DNA of 64,000 bases from Pseudozobellia thermophila. GTDB lineage: Bacteria; Bacteroidota; Bacteroidia; Flavobacteriales; Flavobacteriaceae. The position numbers and the translations under genes are program-made. The notes beneath the pieces were generated by a model. That model ran no database searches and was not told the origin of the DNA. It saw only the letters and a program-made list of their open reading frames with translations. The stretch's first letter is position 1, and the number at the start of each line of letters is the position of its first letter. The stretch lies in assembly GCF_900141855.1 (NCBI RefSeq), contig NZ_FQYU01000001.1, positions 31,402 to 95,401 on the forward strand, given 5' to 3'. Positions 1 through 6,095 of this stretch are shown one piece after another.

Positions 1-828
1 TTGACCGAAGCCTTGGCGGGACTCGACCGTACCGAAGAGCTCATGAACCAAACCTCGGAAGCGGACGAAAAAGATCGGACCATTGTTCTTACCGACCTTA
101 AGGGCAATGTGAGCTTTAAGGAAGTCTCCTTTGCCTATGAGGAAGACAAGGAGGTATTGCACAACATCAGTTTTGATGTAAAGGCAGGCGAGGTGATAGC
201 CTTGGTAGGAAGCTCGGGATCCGGCAAATCTACCATTGCCGGCCTGGCCGCCAGTTTTTTGAACCCCGACAGCGGGCAGATCCTTATCGACGGAAACGAC
301 CTTGCCAAGGTAGACCTTACCAGTTTTAGGCAGTTTTTGGGCGTCGTCTTGCAAGACGACTTCCTTTTCGAAGGGACCATAAGGGAAAACATATTGTTTC
401 CACGGCCCGATGCCACTGAAGAAGAACTACAGGCAGCGGTAAAGGCCGCCTATGTCGACGAATTTACCGATCGCTTCGAAGACGGATTGGACACCTTGAT
501 CGGGGAGCGGGGCGTAAAACTTTCAGGCGGACAACGCCAGCGTATCGCCATTGCCCGGGCCGTTTTGGCCGACCCCAAAATTTTGATTTTGGACGAGGCC
601 ACATCGAATCTCGATACCGAAAGCGAAGCCTTGATCCAAAAGAGTTTGGCCACTTTAACGGAGGGAAGGACGACCTTCGTCATTGCGCACCGACTAAGCA
701 CCATTAGAAAGGCCAATCAAATCTTGGTAATTGAGAGTGGACGTATTGCGGAACAAGGTACACACGAAGAACTAATAGCCAAAGAAGGCAGGTACTACAA
801 CCTATTCACCTACCAGGCACGAATATAG
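1..828 (+). CDS. ABC exporter, C-terminal ATPase part (cut by window start)
   Basis: This is the 3' end of an MsbA-type exporter in which membrane and ATPase domains are fused; the membrane part lies before the window. The visible 275 residues begin in the linker and hold a complete nucleotide-binding domain: Walker A GSSGSGKS near residue 70, Q-loop Gln near 118, signature LSGGQ near 174, Walker B ILILDE near 194, and the switch His in AHRLS near 230. All catalytic motifs are intact, so the half-transporter should hydrolyse ATP as a dimer in the inner membrane. The substrate cannot be told from this part; lipid A, peptides and drugs are all handled by the family. The gene is convergent with the ferredoxin gene that follows. 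Confidence 0.9.
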   Translation: MTEALAGLDRTEELMNQTSEADEKDRTIVLTDLKGNVSFKEVSFAYEEDKEVLHNISFDVKAGEVIALVGSSGSGKSTIAGLAASFLNPDSGQILIDGNDLAKVDLTSFRQFLGVVLQDDFLFEGTIRENILFPRPDATEEELQAAVKAAYVDEFTDRFEDGLDTLIGERGVKLSGGQRQRIAIARAVLADPKILILDEATSNLDTESEALIQKSLATLTEGRTTFVIAHRLSTIRKANQILVIESGRIAEQGTHEELIAKEGRYYNLFTYQARI

Positions 829-872
829 CAGGTAGCCCATAACGGATCTGGAATTGGATTGCCGAACAACCT

Positions 873-896
873 ATAAAGAACTTACGCATTCTTTAT
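873..896. terminator. AT-rich hairpin between convergent genes
   Basis: A perfect 8-base inverted repeat (ATAAAGAA at 873-880 and TTCTTTAT at 889-896) lies between the ABC exporter and the oppositely oriented ferredoxin gene. The stem is AT-rich and no clear T-run follows, so a terminator role is only a guess from position. Confidence 0.3.
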
Positions 897-917
897 GGAA
901 CCGAAACAATACCGACC

Positions 918-1256
918 TTAAAGTTCTTCCGGGGCCAGCTCTACCTCGAGTCCGTCCATTTCTTCCGAAATATGTAACTGACAACCCAAACGGCTATTTT
1001 CCTTTACATTAAAGGCCTCGGCAAGCATTGCTTCCTCGTCATCCGACTTTTCGGGAAGCTCATGGTCCGATAAAATATAACACTGGCAAGAAGCGCACAT
1101 GGCCATACCGCCACAGATACCTATGGTACCTTCGGGAGCCAATTCGTACGAGCGAACCACCTCCATGAGGTTCATGTTCATATCGGTCGGGGCGTCGACC
1201 TCATGGGCAACACCATCCCGGTCGGTAATTTTTATTTTTATATCACTCATTGACAA
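918..1256 (-). CDS. 2Fe-2S ferredoxin, adrenodoxin type
   Basis: A 112-residue soluble electron carrier. Cysteines at 48, 54, 57 and 92 fit the C-x5-C-x2-C...C cluster pattern of the adrenodoxin/Isc-Fdx class; Cys59 is an extra one. The protein is acidic, as expected for docking to a reductase. The next-but-one upstream gene encodes a thioredoxin-reductase-like ferredoxin-NADP reductase, its likely electron donor, and the Fe-S genes further upstream on the same strand suggest a role in cluster assembly or a related redox path. The start could be either of two Met codons (residues 1 and 3). The four-helix-bundle gene and its repeats now separate it from the reductase gene. Confidence 0.88.
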   Translation of the reverse strand: MSMSDIKIKITDRDGVAHEVDAPTDMNMNLMEVVRSYELAPEGTIGICGGMAMCASCQCYILSDHELPEKSDDEEAMLAEAFNVKENSRLGCQLHISEEMDGLEVELAPEEL

Positions 1257-1261
1257 GGGAA

Positions 1262-1310
1262 TTAGTAGTAAGTAGTTAGTAGTTAGGAGTTAGGAATTAG
1301 GAGTTAGTTG
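1262..1310 (+). repeat. Heptamer array, left arm (TTAGGAG type)
   Basis: Seven tandem 7-base units in register, of the form TTAGGAG, TTAGTAG or a close variant, run from 1262 to 1310. The stop codon of the four-helix-bundle gene (1297-1299 on the minus strand) lies inside the array, so the repeat encodes that protein's last residues. A related array in opposite orientation lies on the other side of the gene. Confidence 0.8.
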
Positions 1311-1665
1311 ATTTGCTTCGGGTCATTGATTGTATGAGACCGAAAAGCATTTTAGAAATTTCGTTTGATTGTTCAATTAATTTGGATGTCTCTTCAGAGC
1401 CCAAAAAATTCAGTCTTTTTGATAAATATAGCATTGACCTTACCTCACTATTTGAGCTTGTTGCAAAATATAAAAATCTAATGAAATCAGGGTTCGTACT
1501 TCGGTCAAAACCTTCAGCTATATTATTGGAAATAGATATGGAAGCTCTTAGGATTTGGTCTTTAAAGGAGTAATCTCTAGAATCGGAAAAATTTTGATAA
1601 ATCGCTACAGCAAAATCTTGTGCTTTTTGCCACACCAATAAATCCTCAAATTTTTTAACAGCCAT
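1297..1665 (-). CDS. Four-helix-bundle protein (S23/IVS-encoded family)
   Basis: A 122-residue protein of the four-helix-bundle family first seen in intervening sequences of 23S rRNA genes and related to the Avd accessory protein of diversity-generating retroelements. Family hallmarks are visible: the early stretch FEDLLVWQKA, the motif SISNNIAEGF near residue 47, and mostly helical composition. Function is unknown for free-standing members. The gene is clearly more AT-rich than its neighbours, sits between two genes that look like one redox operon, and is framed by heptamer arrays in inverted orientation. This looks like an inserted unit. No transposase or reverse transcriptase is nearby. 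Confidence 0.85.
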   Translation of the reverse strand: MAVKKFEDLLVWQKAQDFAVAIYQNFSDSRDYSFKDQILRASISISNNIAEGFDRSTNPDFIRFLYFATSSNSEVRSMLYLSKRLNFLGSEETSKLIEQSNEISKMLFGLIQSMTRSKSTNS

Positions 1666-1690
1666 TATTTCGGTTACGCTAGTTATATTT

Positions 1691-1717
1691 TCCTAACACC
1701 TAACACCTAAGTCCTTA
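1691..1717 (-). repeat. Heptamer array, right arm (inverted)
   Basis: About three and a half 7-base units of the form CACCTAA on the plus strand; read on the minus strand they become TTAGGTG, matching the left arm in inverted orientation. The array ends at the stop codon of the ferredoxin-NADP reductase gene (1715-1717). Confidence 0.7.
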
Positions 1718-2773
1718 ATTTATACTTTTAACAACCGCCTTTGGCGCTTCTTTTTTACTACCGTCGAAACCGGTGACCCCGCCAACGGTCGTGTATTTCA
1801 TCACATACTTTTTATCGGGGTAAATACGTTGATAGGCACTTTGACACATCAGTGTGGCTTCGTGAAAGCCACAAAGGATCAGTTTCAACTTTCCGGGATA
1901 GGTGTTGACGTCGCCTATGGCGTAAATACCCGGTACGTTGGTCTGATAATCGAAGGTGTCTACCTTTATCGCGTTTTTCTCGATCTCGAGCCCCCAATCG
2001 GCAATGGGCCCCAATTTTGGGGAGAGTCCAAAAAGCGGTACAAAATTATCGACTTCCAGGGTAACAACCTCATCAGGATTTGTTGTTTTTCTGACAGAAA
2101 CGGCTTCCAAGGTGTCTTCGCCGTGCAATCCGACGATTTCGGCGGGTGTAATCAAATTGATCTTCCCTTCGTTTTTAAGCTGCTGTACTTTTTCAACCGA
2201 ATCCAGGGCTCCCCGGAATTCGTTTCTCCGGTGGACCAAGGTAACCTCTGAGGCCACATCGGCCAAAAAGATACTCCAGTCAAGTGCAGAATCGCCCCCT
2301 CCGGCAATAACCACCCTTTTATTGCGGTATACTTCGGGGTCTTTGATCATATAGGCGACCCCATTGTCCTCGTATTTCCGTAGGTTGTCGAGCAAGGGCT
2401 TTCGCGGCTCGAAACTTCCCAGCCCACCGGCTATCGCCACTATGGGAGCTTGGTGCTTGGTCCCCTTGTTGGTCGTAACGACAAAGGATCCGTCATCGAG
2501 CTTTTCAATGGTCTCCGCCCTTTCGCCCAGGGTAAACCCCGGTTGAAAGGGTTCGATCTGTTTCATTAGGTTGTCGACCAGGTCACCGGCCAACACTTCG
2601 GGAAAACCGGGAATATCGTAAATGGGTTTTTTAGGATAGATTTCGGAACACTGTCCGCCCGCTTGGGGCAGGGCATCTATTAAATGACATTTGAGCTGTA
2701 ACAGGCCTGCCTCAAAAACGGCAAAAAGCCCTGTTGGGCCAGCTCCAATAATCAATATATCTGTTTTGATCAT
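1715..2773 (-). CDS. Thioredoxin-reductase-like ferredoxin-NADP(+) reductase
   Basis: A 352-residue flavoprotein with two dinucleotide-binding folds: the FAD site GAGPTGL near residue 10 and an NADPH-site AGGGDSALDW near residue 157. Where thioredoxin reductase carries its CxxC pair, this protein has GGGDSA and no redox cysteines. That is the mark of the YumC-type ferredoxin/flavodoxin-NADP reductases. It should pass electrons between NADPH and the 2Fe-2S ferredoxin encoded just downstream. The C-terminal GDVNTYPGK and an extended tail also fit this class. It follows the NifU-like gene on the same strand after 72 bases. The stop codon touches a heptamer array. Confidence 0.88.
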   Translation of the reverse strand: MIKTDILIIGAGPTGLFAVFEAGLLQLKCHLIDALPQAGGQCSEIYPKKPIYDIPGFPEVLAGDLVDNLMKQIEPFQPGFTLGERAETIEKLDDGSFVVTTNKGTKHQAPIVAIAGGLGSFEPRKPLLDNLRKYEDNGVAYMIKDPEVYRNKRVVIAGGGDSALDWSIFLADVASEVTLVHRRNEFRGALDSVEKVQQLKNEGKINLITPAEIVGLHGEDTLEAVSVRKTTNPDEVVTLEVDNFVPLFGLSPKLGPIADWGLEIEKNAIKVDTFDYQTNVPGIYAIGDVNTYPGKLKLILCGFHEATLMCQSAYQRIYPDKKYVMKYTTVGGVTGFDGSKKEAPKAVVKSIN

Positions 2774-2845
2774 CGGGATTACATTAAAAATTGGCGTAAA
2801 ATTAAGGTTAACGGGTCGGCAAGAACATGATATAAATCAGGGCAA

Positions 2846-3085
2846 TCACCCAATGTTTATTACCTCCTCAATTTGGGGGGCATACTTCTTTATGGTCATT
2901 TCCACCCCACTTTTCAAGGTCATTTGGTTAACACTGCAGCCCACACAGGCCCCCTCGAGCTTCACCTTAACGGAATTCTCGTTATCAATTGAAATCAACG
3001 ATATATCCCCACCATCACTCTGCAAGAACGGCCGGATTTCTTCCAAGGCCTTTTCTACTTTCTGTTTTAATTCTTCCGATGCCAT
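2846..3085 (-). CDS. NifU C-terminal-domain Fe-S scaffold protein
   Basis: A 79-residue stand-alone NifU C-terminal (Nfu) domain. The motif CVGCSVNQ supplies the CxxC pair that binds a labile 4Fe-4S cluster between two subunits for delivery to target proteins. The N-terminal helix KVEKALEEIRPFLQSDGGD is typical of the family. Its start lies 2 bases after the stop of the Mrp gene, so the two are almost certainly co-transcribed and translationally coupled. Cluster transfer between Nfu and Mrp-type proteins is a common theme. Confidence 0.92.
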   Translation of the reverse strand: MASEELKQKVEKALEEIRPFLQSDGGDISLISIDNENSVKVKLEGACVGCSVNQMTLKSGVEMTIKKYAPQIEEVINIG

Positions 3086-3087
3086 AG

Positions 3088-4230
3088 TTACTTTTTCTTA
3101 ACGGCGGAACAGCCCGCCATAGTTGTTATTTTGATCGCCTCGGTGGGCGGCAGGCTCTTGTTGCGCCTCACCACTTCCTGCACCACGTTCTTGGTCAATT
3201 CCTCGAAGGCCCTTTCTACAGGGGTTGCCGTCTGTAAAGCCGCCGGACGCCCTACATCACCAGCTTCGCGGATACTCTGTACCAAGGGTATTTCCCCTAA
3301 GAACGGTACACCAAGGTCTTCCGATAAATATTTGGCCCCTTCTTTCCCAAAGATATAATATTTGTTGTCGGGAAGCTCTTCGGGGGTAAAATAAGCCATA
3401 TTCTCTACAATTCCCAATACAGGTACATTGATGGACTCTTGCTGAAACATGGCCACTCCTTTTTTGGCGTCGGCCAGGGCCACTTCTTGGGGTGTACTGA
3501 CCACTACGGCCCCGGTAATGGGCATGGCCTGCATAATACTCAGGTGAATATCACCGGTACCCGGAGGCAGGTCTACCAACAAAAAGTCGAGCTCGCCCCA
3601 ATTGGCGTCGAAGATCATTTGGTTCAAGGCCTTGGAAGCCATGGGGCCCCGCCATATGACGGCCTGGTTCGGCTGGGTAAAAAACCCGATGGAAAGCATT
3701 TTTACCCCATAATTTTCAACGGGGGCCATTTTCGATTTCCCATCCACATTGACCGCCAAGGGCTTTTTGTCGGCCACGTCGAACATAATCGGCATGGAAG
3801 GACCGTAAATATCGGCGTCGAGAAGGCCCACCTTAAAGCCCATTTTCGCCAAGGTTACCGCCAAGTTGGCCGTTACCGTAGATTTACCCACTCCGCCTTT
3901 CCCCGAGGCGACGGCCACAATATTTTGAATGCCCGGAATAGGCTTGCCTTTAATCTCGTTCACTTTCGGCTTGGCCGCAGGGGCATCGACCTTGATGTTG
4001 ACCTTTACCTTCGCCTTTTCGTAAACCTCTTTATGAACAATTTTCAAAATCTCGACCTCGGTCTTCTTACGGGCCTGAAGACTCGGATTGGAAATGGTAA
4101 GGTCGACCTCGACCTCATCGCCAAAAACCTGCACGTTCTTGACCGCCCCGCTTTCGACCATGTTTTGGCCTTCGCCCGGCACCGTAATATGTTCTAAAGC
4201 CTTTAAAACTTTGTTCTTGTCTATCTTCAT
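3088..4230 (-). CDS. apbC: Mrp/ApbC-type Fe-S cluster carrier ATPase
   Basis: A 380-residue protein with an N-terminal DUF59 (MIP18-like) domain, about residues 1-95, followed by a deviant Walker A motif GKGGVGKST near residue 110, and the LDADIYGPS and VDLPPGTGD motifs of the Mrp/NBP35 ATPases. These bind and transfer 4Fe-4S clusters in the cytoplasm. The CxxC pair that many members carry after ENMxYF is missing here (ENMAYFTPEEL); a single Cys remains near the C-terminus (AGCSAV). The protein may therefore hold a cluster differently or act with the NifU-like partner encoded immediately downstream. It heads the leftward redox operon. Confidence 0.92.
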   Translation of the reverse strand: MKIDKNKVLKALEHITVPGEGQNMVESGAVKNVQVFGDEVEVDLTISNPSLQARKKTEVEILKIVHKEVYEKAKVKVNIKVDAPAAKPKVNEIKGKPIPGIQNIVAVASGKGGVGKSTVTANLAVTLAKMGFKVGLLDADIYGPSMPIMFDVADKKPLAVNVDGKSKMAPVENYGVKMLSIGFFTQPNQAVIWRGPMASKALNQMIFDANWGELDFLLVDLPPGTGDIHLSIMQAMPITGAVVVSTPQEVALADAKKGVAMFQQESINVPVLGIVENMAYFTPEELPDNKYYIFGKEGAKYLSEDLGVPFLGEIPLVQSIREAGDVGRPAALQTATPVERAFEELTKNVVQEVVRRNKSLPPTEAIKITTMAGCSAVKKK

Positions 4231-4252
4231 TATATAAAATCATTCTAAAGAA

Positions 4253-4260
4253 CAAAGATA
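4253..4260 (-). promoter_or_regulatory. -7 promoter element of the Mrp operon
   Basis: TATCTTTG on the minus strand matches the Bacteroidota -7 consensus TAnnTTTG and ends 22 bases before the apbC start codon. No clear -33 TTTG was found at the usual distance. Confidence 0.5.
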
Positions 4261-4427
4261 GTCCATAAGGGCAAGAAACTAAAGCCTTTGTATTGAAATG
4301 TAGTATGGGTCGATAGGTATTGATGATCAAGGTTTCCCTAATTCATGGAAGAGGCGATTTTTTCGGTTTAGGTTATTGGCTGGATTGACAAGGAAAAAGA
4401 ATCCGTTTTTTGCAATTTGTCCTAATT

Positions 4428-4460
4428 TTTGTAAAATTTACAAATAATTACATATATTTG
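4428..4460 (+). promoter_or_regulatory. fic promoter
   Basis: TTTG at 4428-4431 and TATATTTG at 4453-4460 are separated by 21 bases. This fits the Bacteroidota vegetative promoter (-33 TTTG, -7 TAnnTTTG). Transcription would start near 4466, just before the inverted repeat at 4474-4500. The -33 box overlaps a copy of TCCTAAT (4420-4426), the same core found in the inverted repeat. Confidence 0.65.
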
Positions 4461-4473
4461 AATTAAATCAATT

Positions 4474-4500
4474 TATCCTAATATTTCAAAAATTAGGATA
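4474..4500. promoter_or_regulatory. Inverted repeat between fic promoter and ATG (probable operator)
   Basis: A perfect 9-base inverted repeat, TATCCTAAT at 4474-4482 and ATTAGGATA at 4492-4500, with a 9-base spacer. It ends 12 bases before the fic ATG and just after the predicted transcription start. Its position suits a repressor site; the Fic protein itself ends in a winged-helix-like domain. It could alternatively be an mRNA hairpin that limits translation. Confidence 0.55.
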
Positions 4501-4512
4501 TTTATTAAAGCT

Positions 4513-5820
4513 ATGATTGAAAAGGCACCCTTATTCATACCAAGTTCAGATATTGAAAAGCAGCGGGAATCCTTATTCTTGTTAAAGACCCAACACCCTT
4601 TTCCAACAATCGAAAAAGAATATCTATACTGGGACAAAATAAAGTATTTGGAAAGTTCAAAATTTTCTAAGAACACCTTATGGTTTAACACAAAATGGAA
4701 GAGAAGTATCACTCAAAATCGCCTCCAATTAGGAGTTTCAAATTATGCAATCAAATACACGCATAATGTAAATGAGTACCTCCAACAAAAACTCCACTAC
4801 TTGGATTTCAATTTCGGGGCAGGTCTTCAAAAGGAAAAACTGCTTTCTGATTTAGACAAGGAGCAATATCTTAATAATGCCCTTATGGAGGAATCTATTT
4901 TTTCCTCTATGGTAGAAGGCGCTACGACTACTCGTGTCAAAGCCAAAGAAATGCTTCGAAAAAAGAAAAAGCCAAAAAATAAATCGGAGCAAATGATCCT
5001 TAATAATTACCAGGCCATTCAATTTATTAGCGAAAATCAAGAGGAAGATTTATCCATTGATAAGTTGCTCGAAATTCACCGACTAGTAACCCATAATACT
5101 TTAGAGGATGATAATATAGGTGTCTTTCGAACGTCCGATGATGTCCATGTAATGAACCACATTACTGGTGAAATTATCCATACTCCACCAAAATTTAAAG
5201 AACTTCATGAGCTAATGCAATCGTTCTGTGAATTCTTTAACTCTAACCCTAAAGAGAACTTTGTTCACCCTATCGTTAAGGCCTCCATTCTTCATTTTCT
5301 AATCGGTTATATACACCCTTTCGTAGATGGAAACGGAAGAACAGCTCGTGCCATATTTTACTGGTATCTTTTGAAAAACGGTTATTGGCTGGCTGAATAT
5401 CTTTCTATTTCAAGGGTAATTATGAAGTCGAAAGTACAATATGAAAAAGCCTATATCTACACGGAAATTGACGATATGGACGTAACATATTTTGTCCACT
5501 ACCAAGTAAAGGTGCTTACTCAGGCTTTTGAAGATTTAAAAAAATACGTTGCCAAAAAGAAAAAAGAAAAGCTGAATTTTTCCAAATTTTTAAAAATCGA
5601 TGGCATTAACGAACGACAGGCCCAAATACTATTTTGGATTGAAAAAGATAAAAATCGTGCTTTTACCGTTAAAGAAATACAAACTATTTTTTCAATTACT
5701 AATCAAACGGCCCGAACCGATTTGGAAGGACTGGTTTCACGGGAATTTCTTAAAAAAGTGCCCATTGATAAAAAATCGTCCAACTATTGGAAAGGTAACC
5801 GGTTCGAATCACTGACCTAA
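4513..5820 (+). CDS. Fic family protein with C-terminal winged-helix domain
   Basis: A 435-residue Fic-domain protein. The catalytic motif HPFVDGNGRTAR near residue 266 is complete, with the His that activates the target hydroxyl and the phosphate-anchoring GNGR, so AMP transfer (or a related nucleotidyl transfer) to a target protein is expected. A candidate inhibitory helix motif with Ser/Glu lies earlier (EESIFSSMVEGA near 131), matching the S/TxxxE/GN-type self-inhibition segment seen before Fic cores. The last 75 residues (INERQAQILFWI to the end) look like a winged helix. The gene is much more AT-rich than both neighbours, has its own promoter and no cognate antitoxin gene beside it. Target unknown; probably horizontally acquired. 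Confidence 0.88.
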   Translation: MIEKAPLFIPSSDIEKQRESLFLLKTQHPFPTIEKEYLYWDKIKYLESSKFSKNTLWFNTKWKRSITQNRLQLGVSNYAIKYTHNVNEYLQQKLHYLDFNFGAGLQKEKLLSDLDKEQYLNNALMEESIFSSMVEGATTTRVKAKEMLRKKKKPKNKSEQMILNNYQAIQFISENQEEDLSIDKLLEIHRLVTHNTLEDDNIGVFRTSDDVHVMNHITGEIIHTPPKFKELHELMQSFCEFFNSNPKENFVHPIVKASILHFLIGYIHPFVDGNGRTARAIFYWYLLKNGYWLAEYLSISRVIMKSKVQYEKAYIYTEIDDMDVTYFVHYQVKVLTQAFEDLKKYVAKKKKEKLNFSKFLKIDGINERQAQILFWIEKDKNRAFTVKEIQTIFSITNQTARTDLEGLVSREFLKKVPIDKKSSNYWKGNRFESLT

Positions 5821-5831
5821 AAAAAGTACAT

Positions 5832-5865
5832 TGCGCCATTCTCCATGCTCCATATTAACCATTAA
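5832..5865 (+). repeat. Short degenerate heptamer run after fic
   Basis: Four to five 7-base units (CCATTCT, CCATGCT, CCATATT, AACCATT) begin a dozen bases after the fic stop codon. They are a different variant from the longer array at 5942 but share the 7-base period. Confidence 0.5.
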
Positions 5866-5941
5866 CAATCCGGTTGATATTGGCCGTGTCCTTCTTCGGA
5901 CTGGATCAGTAATCCCTAGGCAGAGAAGGCACCCTTCCTTA

Positions 5942-6095
5942 CTGCATACTGATAATTGCTAATTGCAAACTGCCTACTGCCTACTGCCTACTGCCCACTG
6001 ATAATTGTTAATTGCAAACTGCCCACTGCCTACTGCACACTGCACACTGCCAACTGCCAACTGCCAACTGCCAATTGTTAATTGTCCAATGTTCA
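5942..6095 (+). repeat. 22-unit degenerate heptamer array (YTGNNNA)
   Basis: Twenty-two consecutive 7-base units in perfect register, nearly all fitting YTGNNNA: mostly CTGCCTA, CTGCCCA, CTGCACA and CTGCCAA, with blocks of CTGATAA, TTGYTAA and TTGCAAA. A larger 49-base unit (7 heptamers) repeats from 5949 and 5998. The last unit contains the stop codon of the permease gene at 6093-6095. The 5821-5941 stretch before it otherwise shows no gene. Confidence 0.85.

Noticed and set aside
1297..1665. A diversity-generating retroelement around the Avd-like gene
   Set aside because: No reverse transcriptase, template repeat or variable repeat was found within several kilobases.
4371..5393. A 13-base repeat (GGTTATTGGCTGG) upstream of fic and inside it
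   Set aside because: Only 13 bases match and the flanks differ, so chance is a fair explanation.
5795..5815. GGTTCGAATC, a tRNA T-loop-like string at the end of fic
   Set aside because: It is part of the coding frame, no acceptor or anticodon stem can be folded around it, and no CCA follows.
4513..5820. A Fic-type toxin-antitoxin pair
   Set aside because: No small antitoxin gene precedes or follows fic; self-inhibition within the protein is more likely.
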